64,000 nt of DNA from Polyangium sp. y55x31 (lineage in GTDB: Bacteria; Myxococcota_A; Polyangia; Polyangiales; Polyangiaceae), in NCBI RefSeq assembly GCF_029946505.1, contig NZ_JARZHG010000018.1, positions 124,001-188,000 on the forward strand, read 5' to 3'. The notes beneath the pieces were generated by a model. That model was not told where the DNA came from. It did not search any database and saw nothing but the letters and a program-made list of their open reading frames with translations. This document shows, piece after piece, positions 1 to 9,979 of this stretch (its first letter is position 1; every line of letters begins with the position of its first letter). The position numbers and the translations under genes are program-made.

Positions 1-2
1 GC

Positions 3-785
3 ATGGGTGGAATGGGCGGAACGGGCGGCGTCGGCGGCCAGAATCAGGGCGGCGCGGGGGGACAAGGCGGCTTCGATTTCACGAGCGGGAGCGGCGGCGG
101 TGTCCCCTTGGTCGACGTCGACGTGGTCATCACGGCCGACAATGCGTACAGCTTCGGGTACGGAGACGTCGACGGAATCACGCATTTCACGCAGGGCACG
201 CGCGCGCAGACCGCGGGCCAGATCTTCAATTGCGGCGAGGGGCCCGAGGCCTACGTCGTGCCCGCCGCGGACGCTCCGCCGTCGGCGTACCTGTACATCG
301 TGACCTGGGACGACCTTTCGGTGACGCAAGGCGTCCTCGGGCAATTCCGCCGCGGCGACGGCGCGCCCTTGTACACCGGCGACGCCCAGTTCGAGGTCTG
401 CGCGACCGGCATCAACATGCAGGCGAGCCAAACCGGCCCCACGCAGAACGAGATCAACGAGCAGATCGCGCTCTGCAACAGCGGCAATGGAGACGACGTC
501 ACGACGAGCGCGGGCTGGGTGAACGTCGCAGGGGCCGTGACGCCCGGCGCGATCGGCTCGCTCGCGGTGGGGGAAGCGAATGATCCGGCGCCCGGCGGCA
601 CGTTCCCACCCACCTGCCCCACGGGCTCCGCGCCTCCCGAGGCGGCGAGCATCGACCCGGCGGCGCACTGGATGTGGTATCAGCCCGGCGGCATCGCCAA
701 TCCATTTCAATCGACCGGATCGAACACGTTCCGCGCGTATTTGATTTTCCGCGTCGCGGCCGAGGACATTCCGGACCCCAAGTGA
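3..785 (+). CDS. Gly-rich secreted or lipoprotein-like protein, 5' end outside window
   Basis: The reading frame is open at the left edge, so the first Met here is probably internal and the signal peptide is missing. Residues 1-33 are a Gly-rich spacer of the kind that follows the lipobox in many myxobacterial lipoproteins. The rest is a globular region with several Cys residues (for example at FNCGEG, FEVCATG, ALCNSG and PTCPTG) and no recognised catalytic motif. It ends at TGA 783-785, four bases before the convergent stop of the next gene. Function is unknown; a surface location is an inference. Confidence 0.7.
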   Translation: MGGMGGTGGVGGQNQGGAGGQGGFDFTSGSGGGVPLVDVDVVITADNAYSFGYGDVDGITHFTQGTRAQTAGQIFNCGEGPEAYVVPAADAPPSAYLYIVTWDDLSVTQGVLGQFRRGDGAPLYTGDAQFEVCATGINMQASQTGPTQNEINEQIALCNSGNGDDVTTSAGWVNVAGAVTPGAIGSLAVGEANDPAPGGTFPPTCPTGSAPPEAASIDPAAHWMWYQPGGIANPFQSTGSNTFRAYLIFRVAAEDIPDPK

Positions 786-789
786 GCGC

Positions 790-2049
790 CTACCGCCCGT
801 TCACCTCGTCCACGACGGCCAGGATCTCCTCGTCCGACAGGATGTGGCTCGACCCTTTGGCCTTCTTCAGGATCGCCTCCACGAGCTCCTTCGAAGGCTC
901 GATCCTCCGCTGCCGCAGCCAAAAATTCACGTTCGAGGCGCCCGACATGTACCCCACGCAGATCTCCTGCTTCCGCCCGAACATCCCGGCCGGCACGCCC
1001 GAGTAGATCCGGTCCGCGAGCCACGCGTCGCCCTTGCCTTGCGCCTTGATGATCGCCGCCGCGTGCACGCCCGTCGCCGTGCGGAACGCGTCGCGGCCGA
1101 CGAGCGGGTAGTTGATCGGGATCTGCCAGCCCACCGCCTCCGCCGCCGTGTTGCAGTAATCCAGCATGTGCGTGAGGTCCTGATGCTCCAGCAGGCCGAG
1201 GAGCTTCAGGTTCAGCAGGATCAGCTCCATCGCCGCGTTCCCCACGCGCTCGCCGATCCCGAGCGCCGTCCCGTGCACCCGATCCGCCCCGAACTCCAGC
1301 GCCCAGAGCGCGTTCTCCAGCGCGAGCCCGCGATCGTTGTGACCGTGCCAGTCGATGCGGACCTTTCCGTCCGCTCCGTGGCCCGCGATGATCGCCTTCG
1401 TGAACGAGATCAGGTTGCGCACGCCGTCCGGCGTCGCGTGACCCACGGTGTCGCAGAGACACAGCCGCGACGCACCGTGATCGATCGCCATCTTGAACAG
1501 CGTCGCCAGCATGTCCGGCCGCGAGCGCGTCGTGTCTTCCGTCACGTACGCGACGGGAAGGCCTGCCTTCACCGCCACGTCGATCGCCTCGGCGCTGCGC
1601 TTGACGATCGTGTCGAGGTCCCAGTCCTCCGCGAGCTGGCGGATCGGGCTCGACCCGATGAAGCAGTAGACTTCGACGGGGATCCCCGCGCGCTGGGAGA
1701 TCTCGATCATCGGGGTGATGTCGGAGACCACGGTGCGACCCGCGCACGCCACGCCGAGCGGCAGCCGGTTGTCCGTGATCTCGCGACACATGCGCAGGAC
1801 GTCGTCGAAGGCGCGCTTCGAGCTACCGGGCAGGCCGATGTCCGCGACGTGGATGCCGATCTTGGACATCAGGTGAATGAGCTTGAGCTTCTGCTCGATG
1901 TTCGGATCGGCGACCGAGGGGTTCTGCAGTCCGTCGCGCAGCGTCTCGTCGAAGAACGTGACGTCCCGGGGGATGAGGCGTCCTTTGCGCCCGATCTCGT
2001 TCCAGTCGTAGATGAGGTCGTCGGATCGGAAGTCGGGCGTGGCGCTCAT
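790..2049 (-). CDS. LeuA/HMG-CoA-lyase-family acyltransferase (2-isopropylmalate or citramalate synthase-like)
   Basis: This 419-residue protein has the DRE-TIM metallolyase signature: FFDETLRDG near residue 30 (metal-binding Asp and catalytic Arg), and the HGHNDRG motif near residue 225 carrying the metal-binding histidines. A GIGERVGN motif follows, as in isopropylmalate, homocitrate and citramalate synthases. The family condenses acetyl-CoA with a 2-oxo acid, or runs the reverse lyase reaction. It is shorter than full LeuA (about 510 residues) and seems to lack the C-terminal leucine-binding regulatory domain, so the substrate is open. ATG at 2049 is chosen because the conserved domain begins shortly after it; the frame stays open upstream but reads as low-complexity antisense of ccmF. 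It is divergent from ccmF. Confidence 0.8.
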   Translation of the reverse strand: MSATPDFRSDDLIYDWNEIGRKGRLIPRDVTFFDETLRDGLQNPSVADPNIEQKLKLIHLMSKIGIHVADIGLPGSSKRAFDDVLRMCREITDNRLPLGVACAGRTVVSDITPMIEISQRAGIPVEVYCFIGSSPIRQLAEDWDLDTIVKRSAEAIDVAVKAGLPVAYVTEDTTRSRPDMLATLFKMAIDHGASRLCLCDTVGHATPDGVRNLISFTKAIIAGHGADGKVRIDWHGHNDRGLALENALWALEFGADRVHGTALGIGERVGNAAMELILLNLKLLGLLEHQDLTHMLDYCNTAAEAVGWQIPINYPLVGRDAFRTATGVHAAAIIKAQGKGDAWLADRIYSGVPAGMFGRKQEICVGYMSGASNVNFWLRQRRIEPSKELVEAILKKAKGSSHILSDEEILAVVDEVNGR

Positions 2050-2214
2050 GTGGAAGAGTATAATCGGGTTCGCTCCCGTCGGACGAGGGGACGCGTATTT
2101 GCCGCCTCGCGTCGTCATGATCGCTCCCGGCGAGCGGCGACGAGGCGTCCTCGGGAAATAGGGCGCGTAGACGTGGCCCCGGCTCCGTGGCCGGCCTAAG
2201 CTCTGCCCCCGGCC

Positions 2215-4440
2215 ATGTCGATCTGGCAATCGCTCCCCGAGTTCGGAACCGGCGTTCTTTACGCGATCCTGATCGCCGCGGCGTACACGTTCGCCGTCGC
2301 GCTCGCCTCGAGCACCGGCAGGCCGCGCCTGCTCCAGGCGGCTCGGCTCGGCGCGTACGGCACCGTGGCGCTCGTCGGCCTCTCGGTCCTGGTCCTCGCG
2401 TTCGCCTTCGTGAGCCACGATTTCCGCATCAGCTACGTCGCTCGGTACAGCGACCGCTCGATGACCACGCCGTACCTCGTCGCGGCGCTCTGGGGCGGCC
2501 AGGACGGCTCGCTCCTCTGGTGGCTCTTCCTCACGTCCGGCTTCTCCGCGGGCTGCGTGGCGTGGCTCCGGCGCAGATACCTGGAGCTCCAGCCCTTCGT
2601 GATCGCGACGCTGATGACCATCATCGGCTTCTTCGCGATCCTCATGATCTTCGCGGCGAACCCCTTCCAGACGAGCGCGGGCGGCGCGCCGATGGATGGC
2701 AGCGGGCTGAACTACCAGCTCCGCAACTTCTACATGATCATCCACCCGCCGAGCCTCTACATCGGGTTCACGAGCTCGGCGATCCCGTTTGCCTTCGCGA
2801 TCGCGGCGCTCGCCACAGGAAGGCTCGACAACGAGTGGATCGTGGCCACGCGCAAGTGGATGCTCTTCGCCTGGCTCTTCCTCTCGATCGGCAACGCGCT
2901 CGGCATGCTCTGGGCCTACGAGGAGCTCGGCTGGGGCGGCTACTGGGCCTGGGATCCCGTGGAGAACGCGGCGTTCCTCCCGTGGCTCACGGCGAGCGCC
3001 TACGTGCACTCGACGATGATCCAGGAGCGGCGCGGCATGCTGAAGATCTGGAACGTCTTCCTCATCTGCGCGACGTTCTTCCTCACGATCTTCGGCACGT
3101 TCCTCACGCGCTCGGGCCTCATCTCGTCCGTCCACTCCTTCGCCCAGTCCGGCATCGGCATCTTCTTCGTCTGGTACATGGGCGTGATCGCCGCGGTGAG
3201 CATCTCGCTCATCGTCTGGCGTTTGCCGAGGCTCCGGAGCGAGGGCGCCTTCGAGTCGGCCCTGTCCCGCGAGGCGGCGTTCGTGCTGAACAACTGGGGC
3301 TTCCTGAGCCTGACGGTGTTCATCGCGACGGCGACGACCTGGCCGCGCATCAGCGAGTGGCTGCTCAACCAGGAGTCGACGCTCGGCCCGACGTTCTACA
3401 ACACCTGGATCCCGCCGCTCGCGCTCGTGATCTTCTTCCTCATGGGCGCGGCACCGCTCCTCGGCTGGCGCAAGACGAGCCCGGAGCTCTTCCTGAAGAG
3501 CTTCCGCTGGCCCGTCGCGGTGATGCTCGTCGTCGGCGCGATCCACCTCGTGATCGGCAAGCGGTTCAACTACCCGGCGTTCTACGACGCCGCGCCGATC
3601 TACGAGGGCACGCTCGGCCGCGTCCTCGCCTGGATCTCGGGCAAGCTGCCGTTCGTCACGGTGATGCTCGTCGCGTTCAACATCACCGTCGTCGTGCAGG
3701 AGTTCTACCGCGGCGTCGCGGCGCGGCAGCGCAGCAAGAGCGACGAGGGCCTGTTCACCTCGCTCTTCAACCTCGTGGCGAAGTCGCGCCGCCGCTACGG
3801 CGGCTACGTCGTGCACGTGGGCATCGCGCTCATGTTCCTCGGTTTCACCGGCCGCGCGTGGGGCGTCGACAAGGAGCTCAGCATGTCGCCGGGCGAGACG
3901 GCCCAGGTCGACTACTACTCCATGACGTACGTCGGCCCGCGCATGGAGGTCGACAACGAGAAGCGCATGATCTTCACGGACCTCGACGTGGTCCGTCAGG
4001 GCAAGCCCATCGGCCGCGTCACGCCGGCGAAGTTCATCTACAAGACCGGCGCCGATCAGCCCTCGACCGAGGTCGCCAAGCACATGACCATCCGCGACGA
4101 TCTCTACGTGATCGTAGGAATGGTCAACCCGACGACGAAGGTCGCCTCGTTCCAGTTCCACGTGAACCCGCTCGTGAACTTCATCTGGATCGGCGTGGGC
4201 ATCCTGATCCTCGGGGCGATCGTGTCGATGTGGCCCGAGGTCGCGCTGGAGGAGGCGGGCGCGTTCGGCTACATCCGCGCCGCGGCCTCGGTCGCGACCT
4301 CGGTCATCTTCGCCCTGCTCCTCGCCGCTGGCCCGTCCCTCGCCTACGGCGGCACGCGCGCGCCGCCTGCGCCCGCGACCGCCGCGCCCTCCGATGCGCC
4401 GCTCCCCTCGCTCGGCGCCGCCCTCGCTCCCGCCAAGTAA
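2215..4440 (+). CDS. ccmF: Cytochrome c maturation protein CcmF (heme lyase subunit)
   Basis: This 741-residue polytopic membrane protein belongs to the CcmF/NrfE family, which with CcmH attaches heme to apocytochrome c on the periplasmic side. It has the early WGGQDGSLLWW motif (near residue 95), the HPPSLYIGF segment near 178 and the tryptophan-rich WWD heme-binding motif (WGGYWAWDPVENAAFLPW) at about 240-256. A large periplasmic domain lies near the C-terminus, and an Ala/Pro-rich tail follows the last membrane helix. The start is the ATG after the GC-rich leader. ccmH follows 6 bases after the stop, and the next two genes overlap end to end, so this is an operon of at least three maturation genes. 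Confidence 0.95.
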   Translation: MSIWQSLPEFGTGVLYAILIAAAYTFAVALASSTGRPRLLQAARLGAYGTVALVGLSVLVLAFAFVSHDFRISYVARYSDRSMTTPYLVAALWGGQDGSLLWWLFLTSGFSAGCVAWLRRRYLELQPFVIATLMTIIGFFAILMIFAANPFQTSAGGAPMDGSGLNYQLRNFYMIIHPPSLYIGFTSSAIPFAFAIAALATGRLDNEWIVATRKWMLFAWLFLSIGNALGMLWAYEELGWGGYWAWDPVENAAFLPWLTASAYVHSTMIQERRGMLKIWNVFLICATFFLTIFGTFLTRSGLISSVHSFAQSGIGIFFVWYMGVIAAVSISLIVWRLPRLRSEGAFESALSREAAFVLNNWGFLSLTVFIATATTWPRISEWLLNQESTLGPTFYNTWIPPLALVIFFLMGAAPLLGWRKTSPELFLKSFRWPVAVMLVVGAIHLVIGKRFNYPAFYDAAPIYEGTLGRVLAWISGKLPFVTVMLVAFNITVVVQEFYRGVAARQRSKSDEGLFTSLFNLVAKSRRRYGGYVVHVGIALMFLGFTGRAWGVDKELSMSPGETAQVDYYSMTYVGPRMEVDNEKRMIFTDLDVVRQGKPIGRVTPAKFIYKTGADQPSTEVAKHMTIRDDLYVIVGMVNPTTKVASFQFHVNPLVNFIWIGVGILILGAIVSMWPEVALEEAGAFGYIRAAASVATSVIFALLLAAGPSLAYGGTRAPPAPATAAPSDAPLPSLGAALAPAK

Positions 4441-4446
4441 CCCCGA

Positions 4447-4995
4447 ATGACGACCCGACGAACACCGCTCCACCTCGCGCTGCTCACCGCGGCCGGCCTC
4501 ACGGCCGCGTGGCTCACGTTCGATCCGCACCTCGCGCTCGGCCAGCACACGGGCGGCACGGGGACCGTGTCGATCCAGAACGAGACCGAGCGCCAGCTCT
4601 TCTGGAGCCTCATCTGCACCTGCGGCTGCCCGCGCGAGACGCTCGGCACCTGCCCGTGCGACATCGCGCATCAACGCCGCACGGCGCTCCGCGAGCTGCT
4701 CGCCGAGGGCAAGACCGTCGAGCAGGCGCAGGACATCTACGTGTCGCAGTACGGACCGAAATCGCTCGCCGTACCGCGCAACCAGGGCGCGAGCCGCGCG
4801 CTCTGGGTCGTGCCCATCACCGCGATCGTGGCCGGCGCCGGGCTCGTGTTCGTCGTGCTCCGGCGCTGGCAGCGCCGCGGCCTCGCGGCCGCCGCAGCCG
4901 TGCCCGCGGGCAAGAAGGCCCAGGCCAAGAACGACACGCGTGACGCCTATGACGACCGGCTCGATCAGGAGCTGAAGGACCTCGACGACGAATGA
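4447..4995 (+). CDS. ccmH: Cytochrome c maturation thiol protein CcmH
   Basis: This 182-residue protein has an N-terminal signal/anchor helix, a CcmH-type domain with the redox pair in CTCGCP (near residues 57-62) followed by a second Cys-containing motif GTCPCD, and a C-terminal membrane helix around 118-138. CcmH keeps apocytochrome c thiols reduced for heme ligation. The usual LRCxxC motif is replaced by LICTCGCPR. This is a known variant style, but the extra cysteines mean the exact thiol pair is not certain from sequence. The stop overlaps the start of the next gene (ATGA). Confidence 0.9.
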   Translation: MTTRRTPLHLALLTAAGLTAAWLTFDPHLALGQHTGGTGTVSIQNETERQLFWSLICTCGCPRETLGTCPCDIAHQRRTALRELLAEGKTVEQAQDIYVSQYGPKSLAVPRNQGASRALWVVPITAIVAGAGLVFVVLRRWQRRGLAAAAAVPAGKKAQAKNDTRDAYDDRLDQELKDLDDE

Positions 4996-5819
4996 GCTCC
5001 GAGACCAGCACGGACAAACGCGCCGTGGACAAACGTGACGAGGAGCTGGAGCGCAAGATCGCGGATACCGTGAAGTACGGCGTTCCGATCGTGACGGCTG
5101 TCCTCGCGCTGCTCGGTGGCCTCTTCGTCGACGTGCCCACGGCCATCCTGGTCCTCGCGGCCGGCGTCCTCGTGACGGTGATCGCGATGTTCTGGGGGAG
5201 CCTGCGCACGCTGCTCGGCGAGACGCCGCTCTCCGGCGCCGACGCCTACGCGATCGGCGCCCCGCCCCGCGCCGAGGAGGAACAGAAGCGCGCCGTCATC
5301 CGCGCGCTGAAGGACCTCGAGTTCGAGCGCAGCGTCGGCAAGATCAGCGAGGAGGACTATCGCGCCCTCGTCGCGAAGTACCGCGCCGAGGCGAAGCGCC
5401 TGCTCCAGGCCCTCGATCAGAGCGCGGCGCCGGGCCGCGAGCGGGCCGAGGTGCTCGTGCAGCGGCGCTTGAAGCAGCTCGGCCTGCTCGAAGACGAGTC
5501 CGAAGAGACGAACGAGGACGAGGACGGCGCGACGGACGAGGCTGCGGAGGCGCCGAAGGCGGAGGCCAAGGCCGCGCCGGAGCCGGTGAAGGAAGAGGCC
5601 GACGAGGCCCCTCGCAAGCCCAAGAAAAAGAAGAAGGCGAAGAAGCCCGCACAGGCGAGCGACGAGGCGGCCGCGCAGCGCGCGTGTGGCGCGTGCGGCA
5701 CGGAGAACGACGAGGACGCTTTGTTCTGCAAGAAATGCGGAGCGCGCATGGCCGCGCCCGAGCCTGCGGAGGAGACCCGCGAGGCGAAGAAGGCCGACGA
5801 GGAGGCGGAGGCGTCGTGA
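4992..5819 (+). CDS. CcmI-like membrane protein with C-terminal zinc ribbon
   Basis: This 275-residue protein has two adjacent membrane helices (about 33-68). A cytoplasmic helical segment follows with the pattern KDLEFERSVGKISEEDYRAL (about 103-122), which matches the stretch after the membrane part of CcmI-type proteins. Next comes a Lys/Glu/Ala-rich linker and a C-terminal four-Cys zinc ribbon (CGACG and CKKCG, about 232-252). The start ATG overlaps the ccmH stop, so it is probably part of the cytochrome c maturation operon, perhaps handling apocytochrome delivery. TPR repeats of classical CcmI are not seen; the zinc ribbon is an unusual replacement. Confidence 0.75.
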   Translation: MSSETSTDKRAVDKRDEELERKIADTVKYGVPIVTAVLALLGGLFVDVPTAILVLAAGVLVTVIAMFWGSLRTLLGETPLSGADAYAIGAPPRAEEEQKRAVIRALKDLEFERSVGKISEEDYRALVAKYRAEAKRLLQALDQSAAPGRERAEVLVQRRLKQLGLLEDESEETNEDEDGATDEAAEAPKAEAKAAPEPVKEEADEAPRKPKKKKKAKKPAQASDEAAAQRACGACGTENDEDALFCKKCGARMAAPEPAEETREAKKADEEAEAS

Positions 5820-7417
5820 GATCGATCGGACGAACGCGCCTCGGGATCCTCGGCGCGGCCCTCACCATCACCGCCGCCGCGATCTCGCTGCCGCACGTGG
5901 CCGCTGCCGCGGGCGAGGACAAACCTGCGCCTGCGAAGAAGGCCGAACCGGACGCGAAGAAGCCGGACGCGAAGGCCGAGAAGGAAAAACCGAGCGCGGA
6001 CAAACCCGACGCGGGGCCCGGCGACGCGGGCGCGGGGGACGCCGGCAAGACGGCCGGGCCGCTTCCCGAGGGACATCCGGATGTCGGTGAGCTTCCGCCC
6101 GGGCATCCGAGCGTGGAAGACGGCGCGGGGATGGATCCCCACGGGCCCGACGAATCGCCGCACGGGGCGAACCCGCATGGCGACTCGCGCCGCGGAAACA
6201 GCGGGTTTTTCGAGGCGCCGCCCGACACCGCGGTCGAGGATCAGACGCTGCCGCCGGGCACGATGGTCTTCACGATCCGCGACGCCGACGAGCGCCCGAT
6301 CCCGAACGCGACCGCGATCATCGGCATCCTCAAGAGCAGCGTGGCGCAAGGCGACAAACGCGAGCGCCGCGAGATCACGACCGACGCGCAAGGCACGGCG
6401 CGGCTCGAGGGCTTGGCCGTCGGCGCGGGCACGAGTTATCGCGTGACCACGCAGCGTGGCCTCGGCACGTACGCGACGGAGCCGTTCGCGCTCTCGGACA
6501 AGGCCGGCAAGCGCGTCGTTTTGCACGCATACGAAGCGACGGACGACGTGAACGGCGCGCTCGTCGGCGCGCAGGCGTTCGTGTTCGTCTCGCTGCGGGA
6601 AGGCGTGCTCCAGGTCGAGCAGCTCTTCAACGTCTTCAACATCGGCAAGGTCGCGTGGGTGCCCGAAAAGGGCGACGCGCTCGTGGGTTTGCCCGAGGGG
6701 TATCAAGCCTTCCGCATTCCCGACGGCATGACCGACGTGCGGTTCGTCGACGAGCCGAACAAAGGACCGTGGCTCTCGGGCACGATCGCGCCCGGGCGGC
6801 ACGAGGCCTCGTTCAGCTACCAGGTCAAGCTCGAAGGCAGGGACAAACAGACCTTCCACGTCGCGCTCCCGCCGCGCGTCGGCGAGGTGCGGATCTTCTC
6901 CGAGGCGAACAAGACCATGGGCCTTCAGGTCGCCGGCTTCCCCGAGGCGCAACGCCAGACCGGGCGCGACGGCCGCAAGGTGATGGTGACGATGCGCCAG
7001 GCGATGCAAGGCGAGCGCGGCATCGGCGCGCTCGACATCACCATCACGGGCCTGCCCGTGCCCGGAAACACGCGCTGGTTCGCGCTGTTCTTCGCGCTCT
7101 CGGCGGCCGCGCTCGCCGCGGCGTACACGATCCGCCAGCGCACCGAGGGCGCGGTGCCCGACGAGGCGAAGGACGATCTGCTCGAAGCACGCGAGGCGCT
7201 GCTCGGCGAGTTCGTCGCGCTGGAGAAGGCGCATCGCAAGGGCGACATCGGTCCGAAGACGTACGGTCGGCTCAAGGCCGCGCTGCTCGACGCGCTCGCG
7301 CGGATCGAGGCGCGGCTCGACGAGGTGAAGGCCGCGCGCGCCGAGCAGCGAAGGCGCGATCGCGGCGAGACGCGACGACCCCGAGGAGAGGCCCGCGGCG
7401 AGGGTGGCTCGGCCTGA
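5816..7417 (+). CDS. Exported protein with carboxypeptidase-regulatory-like domain and C-terminal membrane anchor
   Basis: GTG at 5816 overlaps the previous stop by four bases and is immediately followed by an Arg-containing signal peptide ending in AAAAGE, which fixes the start; the frame is open further upstream but that part is antisense-like. The protein is 533 residues. It has a Lys/Asp/Pro-rich spacer, an Ig-like regulatory domain around residues 150-230 (DADERPIPNATAIIG style), a beta-rich domain, a membrane helix near residues 420-440 and a cytoplasmic helical tail with a KGDIGPKTY segment similar to that in the preceding gene. The role is unknown, possibly linked to the cytochrome maturation operon. 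Confidence 0.7.
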   Translation: MRSIGRTRLGILGAALTITAAAISLPHVAAAAGEDKPAPAKKAEPDAKKPDAKAEKEKPSADKPDAGPGDAGAGDAGKTAGPLPEGHPDVGELPPGHPSVEDGAGMDPHGPDESPHGANPHGDSRRGNSGFFEAPPDTAVEDQTLPPGTMVFTIRDADERPIPNATAIIGILKSSVAQGDKRERREITTDAQGTARLEGLAVGAGTSYRVTTQRGLGTYATEPFALSDKAGKRVVLHAYEATDDVNGALVGAQAFVFVSLREGVLQVEQLFNVFNIGKVAWVPEKGDALVGLPEGYQAFRIPDGMTDVRFVDEPNKGPWLSGTIAPGRHEASFSYQVKLEGRDKQTFHVALPPRVGEVRIFSEANKTMGLQVAGFPEAQRQTGRDGRKVMVTMRQAMQGERGIGALDITITGLPVPGNTRWFALFFALSAAALAAAYTIRQRTEGAVPDEAKDDLLEAREALLGEFVALEKAHRKGDIGPKTYGRLKAALLDALARIEARLDEVKAARAEQRRRDRGETRRPRGEARGEGGSA

Positions 7418-8336
7418 GGCGCGCGGAGCGAGGCCGGTCGTCCGGACGATCGGCCTCTTCGCCCTTTCGATCGGGCTCGCCGTCGCCGTGGTGCTCGTGG
7501 CGCGGGATCGCGCGGCGCCGCCGGCGCGGTGCGCGCCCGGGATGATCGCGCTCGGGGCGCGCTGCTGCGGGGAAGGACAAACCCTCGCGGGCGATCGTTG
7601 CGCGGGCAAACCCACGCGATGCGCCGCGGGGCTCGTCGTGACGGAGGCCGGGTGCGTGGCCACGCCGCGCGCCGTGGGCATCACGGCCGGCCTCTTGCGG
7701 ATCGGGCCGAGTGACTGGGAGGCGCAAGGTCAGGTCACGCCGCGCGCCGTGCCGATGGAGGCCTTCGCCCTCGACGCGTACGAGGTCACGGAGGCGCGTT
7801 ATGCCGCCTGCGTGGCCGCGTCCGCCTGCGCGCCCGTCCCGCTCACGGGCGAGCCCGGCCGCGCGCTCTCCCGCGTGAGTTTGTCCGAGGCGCGCGCGTT
7901 TTGCGCGTGGGCGGGCGGCGCGCTCCCGACGCCGGAAGAGCTCGCTTTCGCGGCCGCGGGCGCGAAGGGACGGCGCTACGCCTGGGGGGATACGGGCGCG
8001 GTTTGTCGGCGGGCGGCGTGGGGGCTCGTGCGTGGTCCTTGCGGCGAGGGCGCGACGGGGCCGGAGGTCTCGGGCTCGCATCCGGACGGTGTTTCGCCCG
8101 AGGGCGCGCACGATCTCGCGGGCAACGTGGCCGAGTGGGCGGCGCCGAGAGTGGTCGAGGCCGAGGGCCCGGCGCTCGCCGAGGCGCGGGGCGGATCGTT
8201 CGGGGACGGCGCGGCGAGCGCGCTTCGGAGCTGGAATCGCCTGGAGATCGCGGTGAGCACGCGCTCGGCCGAGGTCGGCTTCCGGTGTGTGTATCCGTTC
8301 GCGGCGGCTGCTGAGGGCGGCTCCCTTCCGCGCTGA
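7404..8336 (+). CDS. Membrane-anchored formylglycine-generating-enzyme-like (SUMF1-fold) protein
   Basis: This 310-residue protein starts at a GTG that overlaps the previous gene by 14 bases. It has an N-terminal membrane helix (about 15-33), a Cys-rich linker with repeated CxxG/CC elements, then a short FGE-sulfatase domain (about 105-305). Family landmarks are [12 protein letters not shown], the [13 protein letters not shown] segment, DLAGNVAEW and the final GFRCVY. The active-site Cys pair needed for formylglycine formation is not evident, so a structural or binding role, common among myxobacterial paralogues, is more likely than enzyme activity. Confidence 0.8.
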   Translation: MARPEARGARPVVRTIGLFALSIGLAVAVVLVARDRAAPPARCAPGMIALGARCCGEGQTLAGDRCAGKPTRCAAGLVVTEAGCVATPRAVGITAGLLRIGPSDWEAQGQVTPRAVPMEAFALDAYEVTEARYAACVAASACAPVPLTGEPGRALSRVSLSEARAFCAWAGGALPTPEELAFAAAGAKGRRYAWGDTGAVCRRAAWGLVRGPCGEGATGPEVSGSHPDGVSPEGAHDLAGNVAEWAAPRVVEAEGPALAEARGGSFGDGAASALRSWNRLEIAVSTRSAEVGFRCVYPFAAAAEGGSLPR

Positions 8337-8389
8337 ATCGTGCTCGATTTGCGATCGAGGCCCTCGTCAAGGGCGCGCGATGGGATAGA

Positions 8390-9652
8390 GTGCATGCCCC
8401 CAAAATGACCGCCGCGATTCTCTCGATCGGTACCGAGCTCACCCGAGGCGAAATCGTCAACACGAACGCGGCGTGGATCTCCGCGGAGCTGACGGCCGCG
8501 GGCTTCACCGTGGATGTGATCGACGCGATCCCCGACGACGTGGACCAGATCGTCGCGGCGCTGCGCACGCTGGCGCAGACGCGTCGGCTGGTCGTCGTGA
8601 CGGGCGGGCTCGGACCGACCACCGACGACCTCACGGCGACGGCGGCGGCGAAGGCCGCGGGCGTGTCGCTCGTGCGCGACGAGAGCGCGCTGCTCGCGAT
8701 CCGGCGGCGCGTGGAGTCACGCGGCAAGACGATGAACGCGGGCCACGAGAAGCAGGCGGATCTGCCTGCGGGCGCGGACGTGCTCTCGAACAGCGTGGGC
8801 TCGGCGCCGGGCTTTTCGATCCCGCTCGGGGACACGCCGCTCTTCTTCCTGCCGGGCGTGCCGCGCGAGATGAAGCGCATGTTCACCGACCAGGTGTTGC
8901 CGCGGATCCGGCCGTCGGCGCCGAACAACACGTCCCAGGTGCGCCTGCGGACGTACGGGCTCGGCGAGAGCCTCGTGGGGCAGGCGCTCGCGGGGATCGA
9001 GGGGACACACGCGGGCGTGACGCTCGGCTACCGGGTGCATTTCCCCGAGGTCGACGTGAAGGTGCACGCGCGGGGCGCCAATCGAGAGGTCGCGCGGGAT
9101 CTCGCGATCCGGGCATCGACCGAGGTGAAGGCGCGGCTCGGCGACGTGGTGTACGGCGAGGGCGACGAGGCGTTCGCCGAGATGGTCGGCCGCGCGGTGC
9201 GCAGCCGCGGCTATCGGCTGGCGCTCGCGGAGTCGTGCACGGGCGGGCTCATCGCGCACATGCTGACGAAGTATCCGGCGAGCGATTACCTCGTGGGCGG
9301 CGCGGTGGTGTACGCGAACAGCGCGAAGACGCGGCTGCTCGGGGTCTCGGAGGACACGCTGCGCGGGCATGGCGCGGTGTCGGCCGAGGTGGCGGCGGAG
9401 ATGGCCGAGGGCGTGCGCCGGACCTGCGAGACGGACGTGGGCCTCTCAGTGACGGGCATCGCGGGCCCGACGGGCGGCACGGCGGAGAAGCCCGTGGGCC
9501 TCGTGTACTGGGCCGTCGCGCATCCGGGCGGCACGGTCGTGCGGAGCAAGGTTTTTCAGGGCGAACGCGAGGAGGTGCAGATCGCCGCGGCGTATGCCGT
9601 GCTCGACCTGCTCCGCCGGATTGCGCTCGGTTTGCCCGAGCGGGCGCAGTAG
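8390..9652 (+). CDS. cinA: CinA family protein (competence/damage-inducible protein, nicotinamide-nucleotide amidase)
   Basis: This 420-residue protein has two domains. The N-terminal MoCF-like domain has [12 protein letters not shown] and [15 protein letters not shown], the ADP-ribose-pyrophosphatase/COG1058 module. The C-terminal CinA amidase domain (about 265-410) has [10 protein letters not shown] and [10 protein letters not shown], which deamidates nicotinamide mononucleotide in pyridine-nucleotide salvage. GTG 8390 or ATG 8405 could start it; the conserved domain begins right after ATG 8405, and no strong ribosome binding site separates them. Length matches the full two-domain family. 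Confidence 0.92.
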   Translation: MHAPKMTAAILSIGTELTRGEIVNTNAAWISAELTAAGFTVDVIDAIPDDVDQIVAALRTLAQTRRLVVVTGGLGPTTDDLTATAAAKAAGVSLVRDESALLAIRRRVESRGKTMNAGHEKQADLPAGADVLSNSVGSAPGFSIPLGDTPLFFLPGVPREMKRMFTDQVLPRIRPSAPNNTSQVRLRTYGLGESLVGQALAGIEGTHAGVTLGYRVHFPEVDVKVHARGANREVARDLAIRASTEVKARLGDVVYGEGDEAFAEMVGRAVRSRGYRLALAESCTGGLIAHMLTKYPASDYLVGGAVVYANSAKTRLLGVSEDTLRGHGAVSAEVAAEMAEGVRRTCETDVGLSVTGIAGPTGGTAEKPVGLVYWAVAHPGGTVVRSKVFQGEREEVQIAAAYAVLDLLRRIALGLPERAQ

Positions 9653-9658
9653 CCCGAA

Positions 9659-9979
9659 TCAGCGCGCGTCCGGGCGTTTGCCCTTTCGCGAGCAGGGCGG
9701 CTCCTCTTCGGGCGGGGGCGCCGGCGGTTCTTCCACGTCACTCGGGTAGATACACGTGTGCGTCCCGACAAACGGCAGGGGCTCGATCTGCACGGTCAGG
9801 AGGCCCATCGCGCGCGCATCCTGATCCATTTGGTTTCCGAAGATCATCAGGAGCGCGAGGAAGATCAGCGTGCCTCTGGCGAGCCACGAGAGCGTCGTGA
9901 TCTGCCCGGAGACCCATCGCCCCCGCCCGAGTCGCCGACCGACGAGCCACCCGCGCAACACGTGAACATGAAACCTCAT
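9659..9979 (-). CDS. Small single-pass membrane protein, unknown
   Basis: From ATG 9979 this is a 106-residue protein with one hydrophobic helix (LIFLALLMIFG region), a periplasmic-looking segment with one Cys (HTCIYP) and a Pro/Glu-rich C-terminus. The GC-skewed codon use and clear helix suggest a real gene, and it is convergent with cinA (6 bases between stops). No family recognised. Confidence 0.5.
   Translation of the reverse strand: MRFHVHVLRGWLVGRRLGRGRWVSGQITTLSWLARGTLIFLALLMIFGNQMDQDARAMGLLTVQIEPLPFVGTHTCIYPSDVEEPPAPPPEEEPPCSRKGKRPDAR

Noticed and set aside
790..4674. 1294-residue minus-strand frame covering ccmF
   Set aside because: Only the C-terminal 419 residues show family motifs; the rest is Arg/Glu-rich antisense of ccmF, as expected in high-GC DNA.
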